Assembly (NCBI RefSeq): GCF_001307035.1
Contig: NZ_LKIU01000004.1
Location: 155,811-219,810, forward strand
Length of the DNA: 64,000 nucleotides
Reading direction: 5' to 3'
Origin: Arthrobacter sp. Edens01
GTDB taxonomy: Bacteria; Actinomycetota; Actinomycetes; Actinomycetales; Micrococcaceae
The notes below the pieces were generated by a model, which worked only from the letters and a program-made list of their open reading frames with translations, was not told the DNA's origin and searched no databases. Positions within the stretch are counted from its first letter, which is position 1. Every line of letters begins with the position of its first letter. This document shows positions 52,410-60,681 of the stretch, one piece after another. A program made the translations under genes and the position numbers.

Positions 52410-53591
52410 TTAGCTGCCTTTCTGGAGCAGTTCGCGCGGGAAGCTGGTGAGTGTTTCCACGCCGTCGGAACTGACGCAGATTGATTCGGAAAGTTCGTAG
52501 CCGTAGCCTTCCATCCACATGCCGCCAATGAGGTGGAAGGTCATGTTCTCCGCGAGGATGGTCTCGTCCTCGGAGCGGAGGGAGATGGTGCGCTCGCCCC
52601 AGTCCGGCGGATAGCCGATCCCGATCGAATAGCCGATGCGGGACGGCTTCTCCAGTCCGTACTTGCCCAGGGTCCGGTTCCAGGTGCGGGCCAGTTCGCT
52701 GACCGGTACTCCGGGCTGGATTTCGGTGAGCACCGCGTCCAGCCCGTCAGCAACGGCGTCGGCCAGTTTCCCGAGCCGGGGCGAGGGAGTGCCGAGTACC
52801 ACCGTGCGCGCCAGCGGGGCGTGATAGCGGCGGTACGCTCCGGCGAGTTCCACCACCACCGCCTGCCCGGCCTGGAAGCGGTCCTCGCTCCAGGTCAGGT
52901 GCGGGGTGTCTGCCGCTTCACCGGTGGGGAGCATCGGCACAATCGCCGGGTAGTCCCCGCCGGTGCCGTCCACACCGGTGATCTGTGCCTGGCTGATGGC
53001 CGCTGCGGCGTCGCACTGGCGGACGCCGACGGCGATGCTCGCGACGGCGGCTTCCATGGCTCCGTTGCAGATCCGCGCGGCTTGGCGCATCAGGTCGAGC
53101 TCGGCGGGCGACTTGACCGACCGGACCCAGTTCACGAGTTCGAAGCAGTCCACCAGCGTCCACTCCGGCAGTGCATTGACCAGGGCGCGGTAACCCTTGG
53201 GGGAGAAGAAATGGGAGTCCATCTCCAGGCCCACGCAGCCCGCTGCTGCCGGGGCAATCAGCGCGCGCTCGCGGAGGGCGAAGGCAATCCAGTCAAAGGG
53301 ATGCAGGTGCGGCCGGTGCACGTACCGCTCCGGATAGCCCACGATGTTGTCCGGCGGAAGCCAGCTGGTGCGTGATGCGCCGCCGGCGTCCATTTCCCGG
53401 GCGAAGAAGAGCATTGGCCCGTCGGCGGGTACAAAGAGGACCTGGGGTGTGTAGAAGGACCAGGCGTTGTACCCGGTGAGGTAGTAGAGGTTCGCCGGGT
53501 CCGTCACCAGCAGGGCCGAGAGACCCTGCCGGGCCATGCGTGCACGGACTCCGGCAAGCCGGGCGTCGTATTCCTCTTGGCTGAACAGCAA
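52410..53591 (-). CDS. M24-family hydrolase, ectoine hydrolase (DoeA/EutD)-like
   Basis: A 393-residue creatinase/prolidase-fold protein. Several stretches recall ectoine hydrolases: TGYNAWSFYTPQVLFV, GGDYPAIVPMLPTGEAADTP, YHAPLARTV, GYPPDWGERTISLR and WMEGYGYELSE. Like creatinase, it lacks most canonical dinuclear metal ligands of aminopeptidase P, which argues for a ring- or amidine-opening hydrolase. TTG start at 53591 has GGAGGT 6 nt upstream. It is second in the leftward operon. A Xaa-Pro peptidase remains possible. Confidence 0.75.
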   Translation of the reverse strand: MLFSQEEYDARLAGVRARMARQGLSALLVTDPANLYYLTGYNAWSFYTPQVLFVPADGPMLFFAREMDAGGASRTSWLPPDNIVGYPERYVHRPHLHPFDWIAFALRERALIAPAAAGCVGLEMDSHFFSPKGYRALVNALPEWTLVDCFELVNWVRSVKSPAELDLMRQAARICNGAMEAAVASIAVGVRQCDAAAAISQAQITGVDGTGGDYPAIVPMLPTGEAADTPHLTWSEDRFQAGQAVVVELAGAYRRYHAPLARTVVLGTPSPRLGKLADAVADGLDAVLTEIQPGVPVSELARTWNRTLGKYGLEKPSRIGYSIGIGYPPDWGERTISLRSEDETILAENMTFHLIGGMWMEGYGYELSESICVSSDGVETLTSFPRELLQKGS

Positions 53592-53631
53592 ACGGGTACC
53601 TCCACATAGCTGGAAACTGCTGGAACGGCGG

Positions 53632-54618
53632 TTAGACGGATGAACTCACATAGCCGCGCTGCTTGTCCACCACGTTCTCCGGGATACTGCCGGCGGACCA
53701 GCGCTGGAGGTTGGTGAGGAACTGCAGCGCCAGGGTGTTCCGCCAGCCCCGGATGTCCCCGGACATATGTGCGGAAACGTGCACGTTCTCCGTGCCCCAG
53801 AACGGGTGGGAGGCGGGCACTGGCTCTTCGCGGAAGACATCCAGGGACGCGGCCGCGATTTGGCCGGTTCGGAGCGCCTGCAGCAGGGCGTCTTCATCCA
53901 CGAGGGCTCCGCGGCCCACGTTGACCAGGTGGGCGGAGGGCTTCATGGCGGCCAGGACGGCGCCGTCCACCAGATCCCGGGTCTGGTCGGTGAGCGGTGC
54001 GGCGAGGACCAGGTGGTCTGCCCAGCCGGCGTGTTCTGCCAGTTCTGCGCTGGGAACCACCGTGCCAAAGTCCGGGTCGTCCTCCCGTGCGGTCCGTCCC
54101 ACGCCGCGGACGGAGAGCCCGACGGCGCGCAGCAGCCTTGCTGTCGCACGCCCGATTCCGCCGGTGCCTACCACCAGGGCGCGGGAGCCATGTGTACCGG
54201 TGAGTTCGCGGTGCTGCCACACTGCCTCCTGCTGCAGTCGCTTGGACAGATGCAGCTGTTTGTCCTGCGCCAGGACGGACGCGAGGACAAACTCGGCGAT
54301 CGGCTGGTCGAAGACGCCGTGGGCGTTCGTCAGAACCACATCCGAACGGCGAAGGTCCTCAAAGAGCATGGCATCTACGCCGGCGGCTGCCACGTGGACC
54401 CATTCCAGCGAATCGGCATAGGGCCAGGCATCGGCCAGCGCGGAGGAGAAAAAGTCCCAGAGGAACAGTGCCCGGGCCCCCGGCATCGCATTGGCGAGGC
54501 CGGCGGCGTCGGTGATCCTCACGTCTGCCAGGGCCTGGATCTCCGCCAGATTACTGGGCAGGGGCTGGCCGGGAGCCGCTAGGATGACCAGACGCGGTTT
54601 GCTCACAGTGTTACTCAC
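53632..54618 (-). CDS. D-2-hydroxyacid dehydrogenase (NAD-dependent)
   Basis: A 328-residue D-isomer-specific dehydrogenase. It has the NAD fold VVGTGGIGRATARLL, the substrate Arg in NVGRGALVDEDAL, and the catalytic His in the variant HVSAHMSGDIRGW. Such enzymes interconvert 2-oxo and D-2-hydroxy acids. GTG 54618 (or GTG 54606) starts the leftward arm. The promoter -10-like ATACGG ends about 8 bp before 54618, so the message may be leaderless. Confidence 0.88.
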   Translation of the reverse strand: MSNTVSKPRLVILAAPGQPLPSNLAEIQALADVRITDAAGLANAMPGARALFLWDFFSSALADAWPYADSLEWVHVAAAGVDAMLFEDLRRSDVVLTNAHGVFDQPIAEFVLASVLAQDKQLHLSKRLQQEAVWQHRELTGTHGSRALVVGTGGIGRATARLLRAVGLSVRGVGRTAREDDPDFGTVVPSAELAEHAGWADHLVLAAPLTDQTRDLVDGAVLAAMKPSAHLVNVGRGALVDEDALLQALRTGQIAAASLDVFREEPVPASHPFWGTENVHVSAHMSGDIRGWRNTLALQFLTNLQRWSAGSIPENVVDKQRGYVSSSV

Positions 54619-54625
54619 GCCACAA

Positions 54626-54677
54626 CCGTATCTCCATTGCAGGATTGTTGACAATAGACATGTGTGAGCTGCATCAT
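54626..54677. promoter_or_regulatory. divergent promoter with central operator ATTGTTGACAAT
   Basis: The palindrome ATTGTTGACAAT (54644-54655) contains both -35 elements: TTGACA (54648-54653) for the right arm, spaced 18 bp from CATCAT (54672-54677), and TTGTCA on the minus strand spaced 17 bp from ATACGG (54631-54626). Predicted starts fall at or near the ATG 54684 and GTG 54618, consistent with leaderless messages. A repressor bound here would block both arms. Confidence 0.65.
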
Positions 54678-54683
54678 GGCCGC

Positions 54684-55997
54684 ATGACTTCCCTCAGCCC
54701 CGCCCTCAAGCAAGCCACTCCCGTGATCGTGGACCACGCCCTCGGCTGCTGGATCCACGGCACCGACGGCCGGGACTACCTGGACTTCACCACCGGCATC
54801 GGCGTCACCAGCACCGGTCACTGCCATCCCAAAGTAGTGGAAGCCGCGCGGGAACAGGTCGGGAAGATCATCCACGCGCAGTACACCACCGTGATGCACA
54901 AACCGCTGCTGGAACTGACGGAAAAGCTCGGCGAAGTCCTTCCAACCGGACTGGACTCAGTGTTCTACGCGAACTCCGGCTCGGAAGCTGTCGAGGCCGC
55001 CGTCCGGCTGGCCCGCATGGCCACGGGACGGCCCAACATCGTGGTGTTCCAGGGCGGGTTCCACGGCCGCACGGTCGCCGCAGCATCCCTGACGACGGCG
55101 GGCACCAAGTTCTCCGCCGGCTTCGCACCGCTCATGGCCGGCGTCCACATGGCCGCCTTCCCCTACGCCTACCGCTATGGCTGGGACGAAGACACCGCCG
55201 TCGCGTTCGCCCTGCAGGAACTGGACTACCTGCTGCAGACCCGCACCGATCCGAAGGACACCGCCGCGTTCCTGATCGAACCGGCACTTGGCGACGGCGG
55301 CTACCTGCCCACCCCGCCGGCCTTCCTGGAGGGCCTGCGGGAACGTGCGGACAAGTACGGCATCCAGCTGATCATTGACGAAGTGCAGGCCGGCGTCGGC
55401 CGCATGGGCAAGTTCTGGGGCCACCAGTACTCCAGCGCCGTCCCGGACATCCTCATCACCGCCAAGGGCATCGCCTCCGGCTTCCCCATTTCAGCGATCG
55501 CTGCATCGACGGAGACCATGTCCAAGGCATGGCCCGGTTCCCAGGGAGGAACCTACGGTGGCAACGCAGTGTCTGCCGCCGCCGGCGTCGCGACCCTGGA
55601 AGTGGTGCAGGAAGAAAACCTGGTGGAGAACTCCCAGATCCGCGGCGAACAGCTCCAAACGGGGCTGCTGGAGATCCAGGAACGGTTCCCGGTGATCGGC
55701 AACGTCCGCGGGCTGGGGCTGATGCAGGGCATCGAGTTCACCGGCCAGGACGGGACGCCCGACGCCGCCACGGCCGCCGCCGTGCAGCAGGCCACCACCG
55801 AGCAGGGACTGCTCACGCTGACCTGCGGACCGGCCGGCAACGTGGTCCGGCTGATCCCGGCACTGGTGGTCTCGGCCGAGGAAATCGCCACGGGACTGGA
55901 ACGCTTCGAAGCCGCGCTCGCCGCCGTCGCGGGTGCTGTTCCGGCCGCGGCTGGAACCGCGCCTGCAACCACCTCGGCAAGCACGGAGCGCCGATGA
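54684..55997 (+). CDS. class III aminotransferase (4-aminobutyrate/diaminobutyrate type)
   Basis: A 437-residue PLP enzyme with YANSGSEAVEAAVRLAR, GGFHGRTVAAASLT, LIIDEVQAGVGRMGKFW and the Schiff-base Lys near 260 in LITAKGIASGFPISA. Class III enzymes move omega or distal amino groups (GABA, ornithine, diaminobutyrate) and give semialdehydes. That suits the aldehyde dehydrogenase two genes later. ATG 54684 is preferred; ATG 54660 is in frame. ATGA overlap with the next gene. Confidence 0.92.
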   Translation: MTSLSPALKQATPVIVDHALGCWIHGTDGRDYLDFTTGIGVTSTGHCHPKVVEAAREQVGKIIHAQYTTVMHKPLLELTEKLGEVLPTGLDSVFYANSGSEAVEAAVRLARMATGRPNIVVFQGGFHGRTVAAASLTTAGTKFSAGFAPLMAGVHMAAFPYAYRYGWDEDTAVAFALQELDYLLQTRTDPKDTAAFLIEPALGDGGYLPTPPAFLEGLRERADKYGIQLIIDEVQAGVGRMGKFWGHQYSSAVPDILITAKGIASGFPISAIAASTETMSKAWPGSQGGTYGGNAVSAAAGVATLEVVQEENLVENSQIRGEQLQTGLLEIQERFPVIGNVRGLGLMQGIEFTGQDGTPDAATAAAVQQATTEQGLLTLTCGPAGNVVRLIPALVVSAEEIATGLERFEAALAAVAGAVPAAAGTAPATTSASTERR

Positions 55998-58900
55998 CAA
56001 AAACCGGCCTCGCCGCCCCGTCTGCAGCTGCCGCCGGCGCACCGGATGCCGGTGAGCTGCTGGACGGGCTGGCCGCGGCGGGAGTCGAAGCCGACGGTTC
56101 GTCCCGCCGGCGGGCGGAGTATTCCTTCGACGCCTCGAACTACCGGGTACCGCCGCTGGCTGTGGTGTTCCCGCGGTCGGTAGACGACGTCGTCGCTGTC
56201 CTGAAAGTGTGCCGGGAGACCGGGACGCCGCTGATCAGCCGCGGCGGCGGCACGTCCATGGCCGGCAACGCGGTTGGCCCCGGCGTGGTGCTGGACTTTT
56301 CCCGGTATCTGAACCGGATCGGCACCGTGGACGAGGACGCCCGAACAGTGGCCGTGGAACCCGGCGTCGTGCTTGCGGTCCTGAGCCGGGAAGTCGAACG
56401 CGCCACCGGCAACCGGTTCAGTTTTGCCCCCGATCCGTCCTCCAGGAACCGTGCCACTGTGGGCGGGGCGCTGGGCAACGACGCGTGCGGTAACCACTCG
56501 GTGCGCTACGGCCGCACCTCGGACCATGTGGCGGAGCTCGACGTCGTCACGGCCGACGGCGCGCAGCTCACCGCCACCGGGACAGGGATCCGGGCCACCC
56601 ATCCCGGGGATGCGTACTCCGAACAGCGTGCCGCCGAACTGGCCGCGGGGCTTCAGGACCTGGCGCATTCCAACCTGGCCGGTTTCCGGACCGAACTCGG
56701 ACGGATCCAGCGTCAGGTCTCCGGCTATCACCTGGCCAACCTGCTGCCTGAGCACGGCTTCAACGTGGCCCGCGCGCTCGTGGGGTCGGAGGGCACCTGC
56801 GCCGTGATCGTTGGTGCGCGGATGAAGCTGGTGCCCAAACCGGCCAGCGCGCTGCTGGTCTGCCTCGGCTACGAGGATGTGGTGGAGGCCGCCCGGGACA
56901 TCGGAACCATCCTCGAGTTTTCGCCCGCCGCCGTCGAGGGCATCGACGAAGCCATCGTGGACACCATGCGGTTCCGCCGCGGCGCGAACTCGGTGACCGG
57001 CCTGCCCGCGGGCAGGGCCTGGCTGTACGTGGATCTCGACGGCGACGACCCCGCCTCCGTGCAGGTCGACGCGGACCGGCTGCTGGCCCGGCTGCAGGAA
57101 AACGGCCGGCTGGTCGAGGGACGTCCGGTGCCGGACGGCGTCGAACGGGCATCGCTGTGGCGGGTACGGGAAGACGGGGCCGGGCTGTCCTCGCGGCTGT
57201 CCACCGGAGGGGAGTCCTGGCCCGGGTGGGAGGATTCCGCCGTCGCACCGGAGAACCTGGCCGATTACCTGGCGGACTTCCGGGACCTGCTGGCCCGCTT
57301 TGAGCTGAAGGGTGTGATGTACGGGCACTTCGGCGCCGGCTGTATGCACATCCGCATTACCTATGACCTGCGGACCGATGCCGGCCGGGCCGTGTTCCGG
57401 GAGTTCTCCCGGGAAGCGGCGGAGCTGGTGGTGCGGCACGGCGGATCACTCTCCGGGGAGCATGGTGACGGCAGGGCGCGGTCCGAGCTGCTGCCGCTAA
57501 TGTATTCGCCACGGATGCTGGCCGCCTTTGCTGAGTACCGGCGGCTCTGGGATCCGGACGGGATCCTGAACCCCGGATCGCTGACGGACCCGGATCCGAT
57601 CGACGCGCATCTGGCCCTGCAAGGCGTGCCCAGCCGGGAATGGCGGACCAGCTTTGATCTGCGGCCGCTGCACGCCGGTGGCGGATCGACTGCTGAAACC
57701 GACGATCCCGGTACGTCGGCCGGAGCCGCGGTGGACCCCTTTGTCCATGCGGTGCAGAGCTGCATCGGAGTGGGCCGCTGCCGTACCGACACCGGCGGGG
57801 TGATGTGTCCAAGCTACCGGGCCACCCGGGATGAGAAGGACTCCACCCGGGGACGGGCGCGGGTGCTGCAGGAAATGGTCCGCGGTGCGCGCACTGTGGA
57901 GGAGGGATGGAAGTCCGAGGAGGTCCGCGAAGTTCTGGACCTTTGCCTGTCCTGTAAGGCGTGCTCCACAGACTGTCCCACCGGCGTGGACATGGCGACC
58001 TACAAGTCGGAGTTCTTTGACCACTACTACCGGGGACGGCTGCGGCCGCTGTCGCACTTTTCGCTGGGCTGGCTGCCGCGCTGGCTGAAGCTCACCGGCC
58101 GGATTGCCCCGCTGGTCAACGCCGTGCTGGCCACACCGTTTGGGAAGGTTGCTGCCCGGCTGGGCGGACTGACCACGGAACGGTCGCTGCCGCGGTTCGC
58201 ACCTGCGGGGGCGTGGCGGAAGGAAGTCGCTGCGGCTTCTTCGGCGGCGGGCACACCGGGCGCACCGGGAGGACCGGGCGGAACCGGGAATGAGGTGCGC
58301 GGCGCAGAGGCGAGCGGCGCGGCCGTGACAGGCGTAGCCGGGCGGAACGCCGGCGTCGTGCTTTTTGTGGACACCTTCACCCGGGGTTTCCGTCCCGAGG
58401 TGGCCGGTGCGGCCGCCCGCGTCCTGGAAGGGGCGGGGGAGCGGACGGAATGCTCGGCCGATGCGTGCTGCGGCCTGACGTGGATTTCCACCGGGCAACT
58501 CGGCACGGCGAAAAAGGTGCTGGCGAAAGCTGCCGAAACGCTGGATGACGGGACCGAGCGGCCGATCGTCGTCGTCGAGCCCAGCTGCGCCGCCGCGCTG
58601 CGGAAGGACCTGCCCGAACTGGTGCATACCGACCAGGCCCGCCGGGTCGCCGCACGGGTCCGCAGTTTCGCCGGGTACGTGGGCGAGCTTGCGGCCTCCG
58701 GGTGGACACCGGCGCCGGCTGCCGCGCTGCCGGAGAAGGTGGTGCTGCAGACGCACTGCCACGAGTACTCCGTCTTCGGTGCCGGAACGCAGAAGACCGC
58801 GCTCGCAGCTCTCGGGATTCCGGAGGTGGTGGACGCTACCGGGTGCTGCGGTGTGGCCGGGAACTTCGGGTTCGAGAAAGACCACTACGAGGTCAGCATG

Positions 58901-59116
58901 CAGGTGGCTGAGCAGGCTCTGGCACCTGCGCTGCGCGGCACGGATGCCGGAACAGTGGTCCTCACCGATGGTTTCTCCTGCGCCATGCAGGTTCAGCAGC
59001 TCGACGCCGCCCGGCCCGGCACCCACCTGGCCCAGCTCCTTGACCCCGGCACCGGGCCCAACCTGGACGCCCCGACCAGCTTCCCGACCCCTCAAGCAAA
59101 GGACTCCGAAGAATGA
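55994..59116 (+). CDS. YdiJ-like FAD-linked oxidase fused to Fe-S subunit (D-2-hydroxyacid/2-hydroxyglutarate dehydrogenase)
   Basis: A 1040-residue fusion. Residues 45-270 form the PCMH FAD domain (PLISRGGGTSMAGNAVGPG, GNDACGNHSVRYGRTSDHV), then the FAD-oxidase C domain with YGHFGAGCMHIRITYDLRTD and GSLSGEHGDGRARSELL. Two 4Fe-4S clusters follow (CIGVGRCRTDTGGVMCPSYR at about 590 and CLSCKACSTDCPTGVDM at about 650), then two CCG domains (ACCGLTW near 824, TGCCGVAGNFGFE near 949). Size and order match YdiJ, a D-2-hydroxyglutarate dehydrogenase. Overlaps both neighbours by 4 bp. Confidence 0.9.
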   Translation: MTKTGLAAPSAAAAGAPDAGELLDGLAAAGVEADGSSRRRAEYSFDASNYRVPPLAVVFPRSVDDVVAVLKVCRETGTPLISRGGGTSMAGNAVGPGVVLDFSRYLNRIGTVDEDARTVAVEPGVVLAVLSREVERATGNRFSFAPDPSSRNRATVGGALGNDACGNHSVRYGRTSDHVAELDVVTADGAQLTATGTGIRATHPGDAYSEQRAAELAAGLQDLAHSNLAGFRTELGRIQRQVSGYHLANLLPEHGFNVARALVGSEGTCAVIVGARMKLVPKPASALLVCLGYEDVVEAARDIGTILEFSPAAVEGIDEAIVDTMRFRRGANSVTGLPAGRAWLYVDLDGDDPASVQVDADRLLARLQENGRLVEGRPVPDGVERASLWRVREDGAGLSSRLSTGGESWPGWEDSAVAPENLADYLADFRDLLARFELKGVMYGHFGAGCMHIRITYDLRTDAGRAVFREFSREAAELVVRHGGSLSGEHGDGRARSELLPLMYSPRMLAAFAEYRRLWDPDGILNPGSLTDPDPIDAHLALQGVPSREWRTSFDLRPLHAGGGSTAETDDPGTSAGAAVDPFVHAVQSCIGVGRCRTDTGGVMCPSYRATRDEKDSTRGRARVLQEMVRGARTVEEGWKSEEVREVLDLCLSCKACSTDCPTGVDMATYKSEFFDHYYRGRLRPLSHFSLGWLPRWLKLTGRIAPLVNAVLATPFGKVAARLGGLTTERSLPRFAPAGAWRKEVAAASSAAGTPGAPGGPGGTGNEVRGAEASGAAVTGVAGRNAGVVLFVDTFTRGFRPEVAGAAARVLEGAGERTECSADACCGLTWISTGQLGTAKKVLAKAAETLDDGTERPIVVVEPSCAAALRKDLPELVHTDQARRVAARVRSFAGYVGELAASGWTPAPAAALPEKVVLQTHCHEYSVFGAGTQKTALAALGIPEVVDATGCCGVAGNFGFEKDHYEVSMQVAEQALAPALRGTDAGTVVLTDGFSCAMQVQQLDAARPGTHLAQLLDPGTGPNLDAPTSFPTPQAKDSEE

Positions 59117-60597
59117 CAACGCAAACGAGCACCACCTCGCAGGCTGCCCGGGACGCCGTCGCCAAGGTCAGCACCGGCGTGTTCATTGACGGGCAGTGGA
59201 GCGAGGCGGCGTCCGGTGCCCGGTTCGACGTCGTGAATCCCGCTACCGAAGAGGTCATCGCCACGGTGGCCGACGGCGGTCCGGAGGACGCGCAGCGCGC
59301 GATCGAAACCGCCGGACGGGTGCAGAAGGAATGGGCCGCGACGGCGCCGCGGGAACGCAGCGAGATCCTGCGCCGCGCTTATGACCTGATCATGGCCCGG
59401 CAGGATGAGCTGGCACTGATCATGACCACGGAGATGGGCAAACCGCTGGCCGAGGCCAAGGGCGAGGTCGCATACGCTGCCGAGTTCTTCCGCTGGTTCT
59501 CCGAGGAAGCCGTGCGGATCGGCGGTGACTTCTCCTCCACAGGCGACGGGAAGACCCGGATCCTGGTGTCCAAGGAACCCGTGGGGCCGTGTGTGCTGGT
59601 GACGCCGTGGAATTTCCCGTTGGCTATGGGCACCCGGAAGATCGGCCCGGCCATCGCGGCGGGCTGCACCATGGTGTTCAAGCCGGCCAACCTGACGCCG
59701 CTGTCCTCGCTGGCGCTGGTGGACATCCTGGTGGAAGCCGGGCTGCCCGCCGGAGTCCTGAACGTGGTGTGCACGTCGAAGGCGTCCTCGGTGGTGTCGC
59801 CGTGGATGTCCAGCGGCATTGCCCGGAAGGTCAGCTTCACCGGCTCCACCGCCGTGGGCGTGCGGCTGCTGGAGCAGGCCGCGGAGCATGTGATGCGCTC
59901 CTCGATGGAACTGGGCGGCAACGCACCGTTCATTGTCTTCGAGGACGCGGACCTGGACCGTGCCGTGGACGGCGCCGTGGCCGCGAAAATGCGGAACATG
60001 GGGGAGGCCTGCACCGCCGCGAACCGGCTGCTTGTGCAGCGTTCGGTCGCGGATGAGTTCGCCCGCCGGCTCGCCGCCCGTCTGGGCGCGCTCTCGGTGG
60101 GTGACGGCGCGGAGCCGGGCACCGACGTCGGGCCCCTGGTGGAGGAGAAAGCGCTGTCCAAGGTGCAGGAACTGGTGGACGACGCCGTCGCCAAGGGTGC
60201 GGAGGTAATCTGCGGAGGTTCGCGGCCGGAGCGGCCCGGGTACTTCTACGCGCCGACGGTCCTGTCCGGGGTGAATCCGGAGTCGGACCTGATGAATGAG
60301 GAGATTTTCGGTCCGGTGGCGCCCGTCATCCCGTTCGATACCGAGGACGAGGTCACCCGGCTGGCGAACGATACTCCGTGGGGCCTGGTCGGCTACCTGT
60401 TCACGCAGGACGTGGACCGTGGTTTCCGGATGGGCGAGGCGCTGGAGGTGGGCATGGTCGGGCTGAACACCGGCATTGTCTCCAACCCGGCAGCACCGTT
60501 CGGCGGCGTCAAGGCATCCGGCCTGGGCCGCGAAGGCGGGCGCGTGGGGATTGAAGAGTTCCTGGAAACGAAGTACCTGGCGATGCCCAGGACCTAG
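59113..60597 (+). CDS. NAD(P)-dependent succinate-semialdehyde dehydrogenase-like enzyme
   Basis: A 494-residue aldehyde dehydrogenase. Catalytic Glu is near 264 (SMELGGNAPFIVFEDADLD) and Cys near 299 (GEACTAANRLLVQ), with TPWNFPLAMGTRKIGPAIA and FTGSTAVGVRLLEQ. The GabD branch oxidises succinate semialdehyde; aspartate semialdehyde is also possible in this context. ATGA overlap with the YdiJ gene. Confidence 0.93.
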   Translation: MTTQTSTTSQAARDAVAKVSTGVFIDGQWSEAASGARFDVVNPATEEVIATVADGGPEDAQRAIETAGRVQKEWAATAPRERSEILRRAYDLIMARQDELALIMTTEMGKPLAEAKGEVAYAAEFFRWFSEEAVRIGGDFSSTGDGKTRILVSKEPVGPCVLVTPWNFPLAMGTRKIGPAIAAGCTMVFKPANLTPLSSLALVDILVEAGLPAGVLNVVCTSKASSVVSPWMSSGIARKVSFTGSTAVGVRLLEQAAEHVMRSSMELGGNAPFIVFEDADLDRAVDGAVAAKMRNMGEACTAANRLLVQRSVADEFARRLAARLGALSVGDGAEPGTDVGPLVEEKALSKVQELVDDAVAKGAEVICGGSRPERPGYFYAPTVLSGVNPESDLMNEEIFGPVAPVIPFDTEDEVTRLANDTPWGLVGYLFTQDVDRGFRMGEALEVGMVGLNTGIVSNPAAPFGGVKASGLGREGGRVGIEEFLETKYLAMPRT

Positions 60598-60681
60598 GTT
60601 GATGGCCCGGCAGGGGACCGGGCAGCAGAGCAGCACACGGCACCACCGAAGCAGCCAATCACTCGTATGAAGGATGGACCG

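Noticed and set aside
55553-57439. 628-residue leftward frame across the aminotransferase and YdiJ genes
   Set aside because: Antisense shadow of genes with diagnostic motifs; no start signal or domain.
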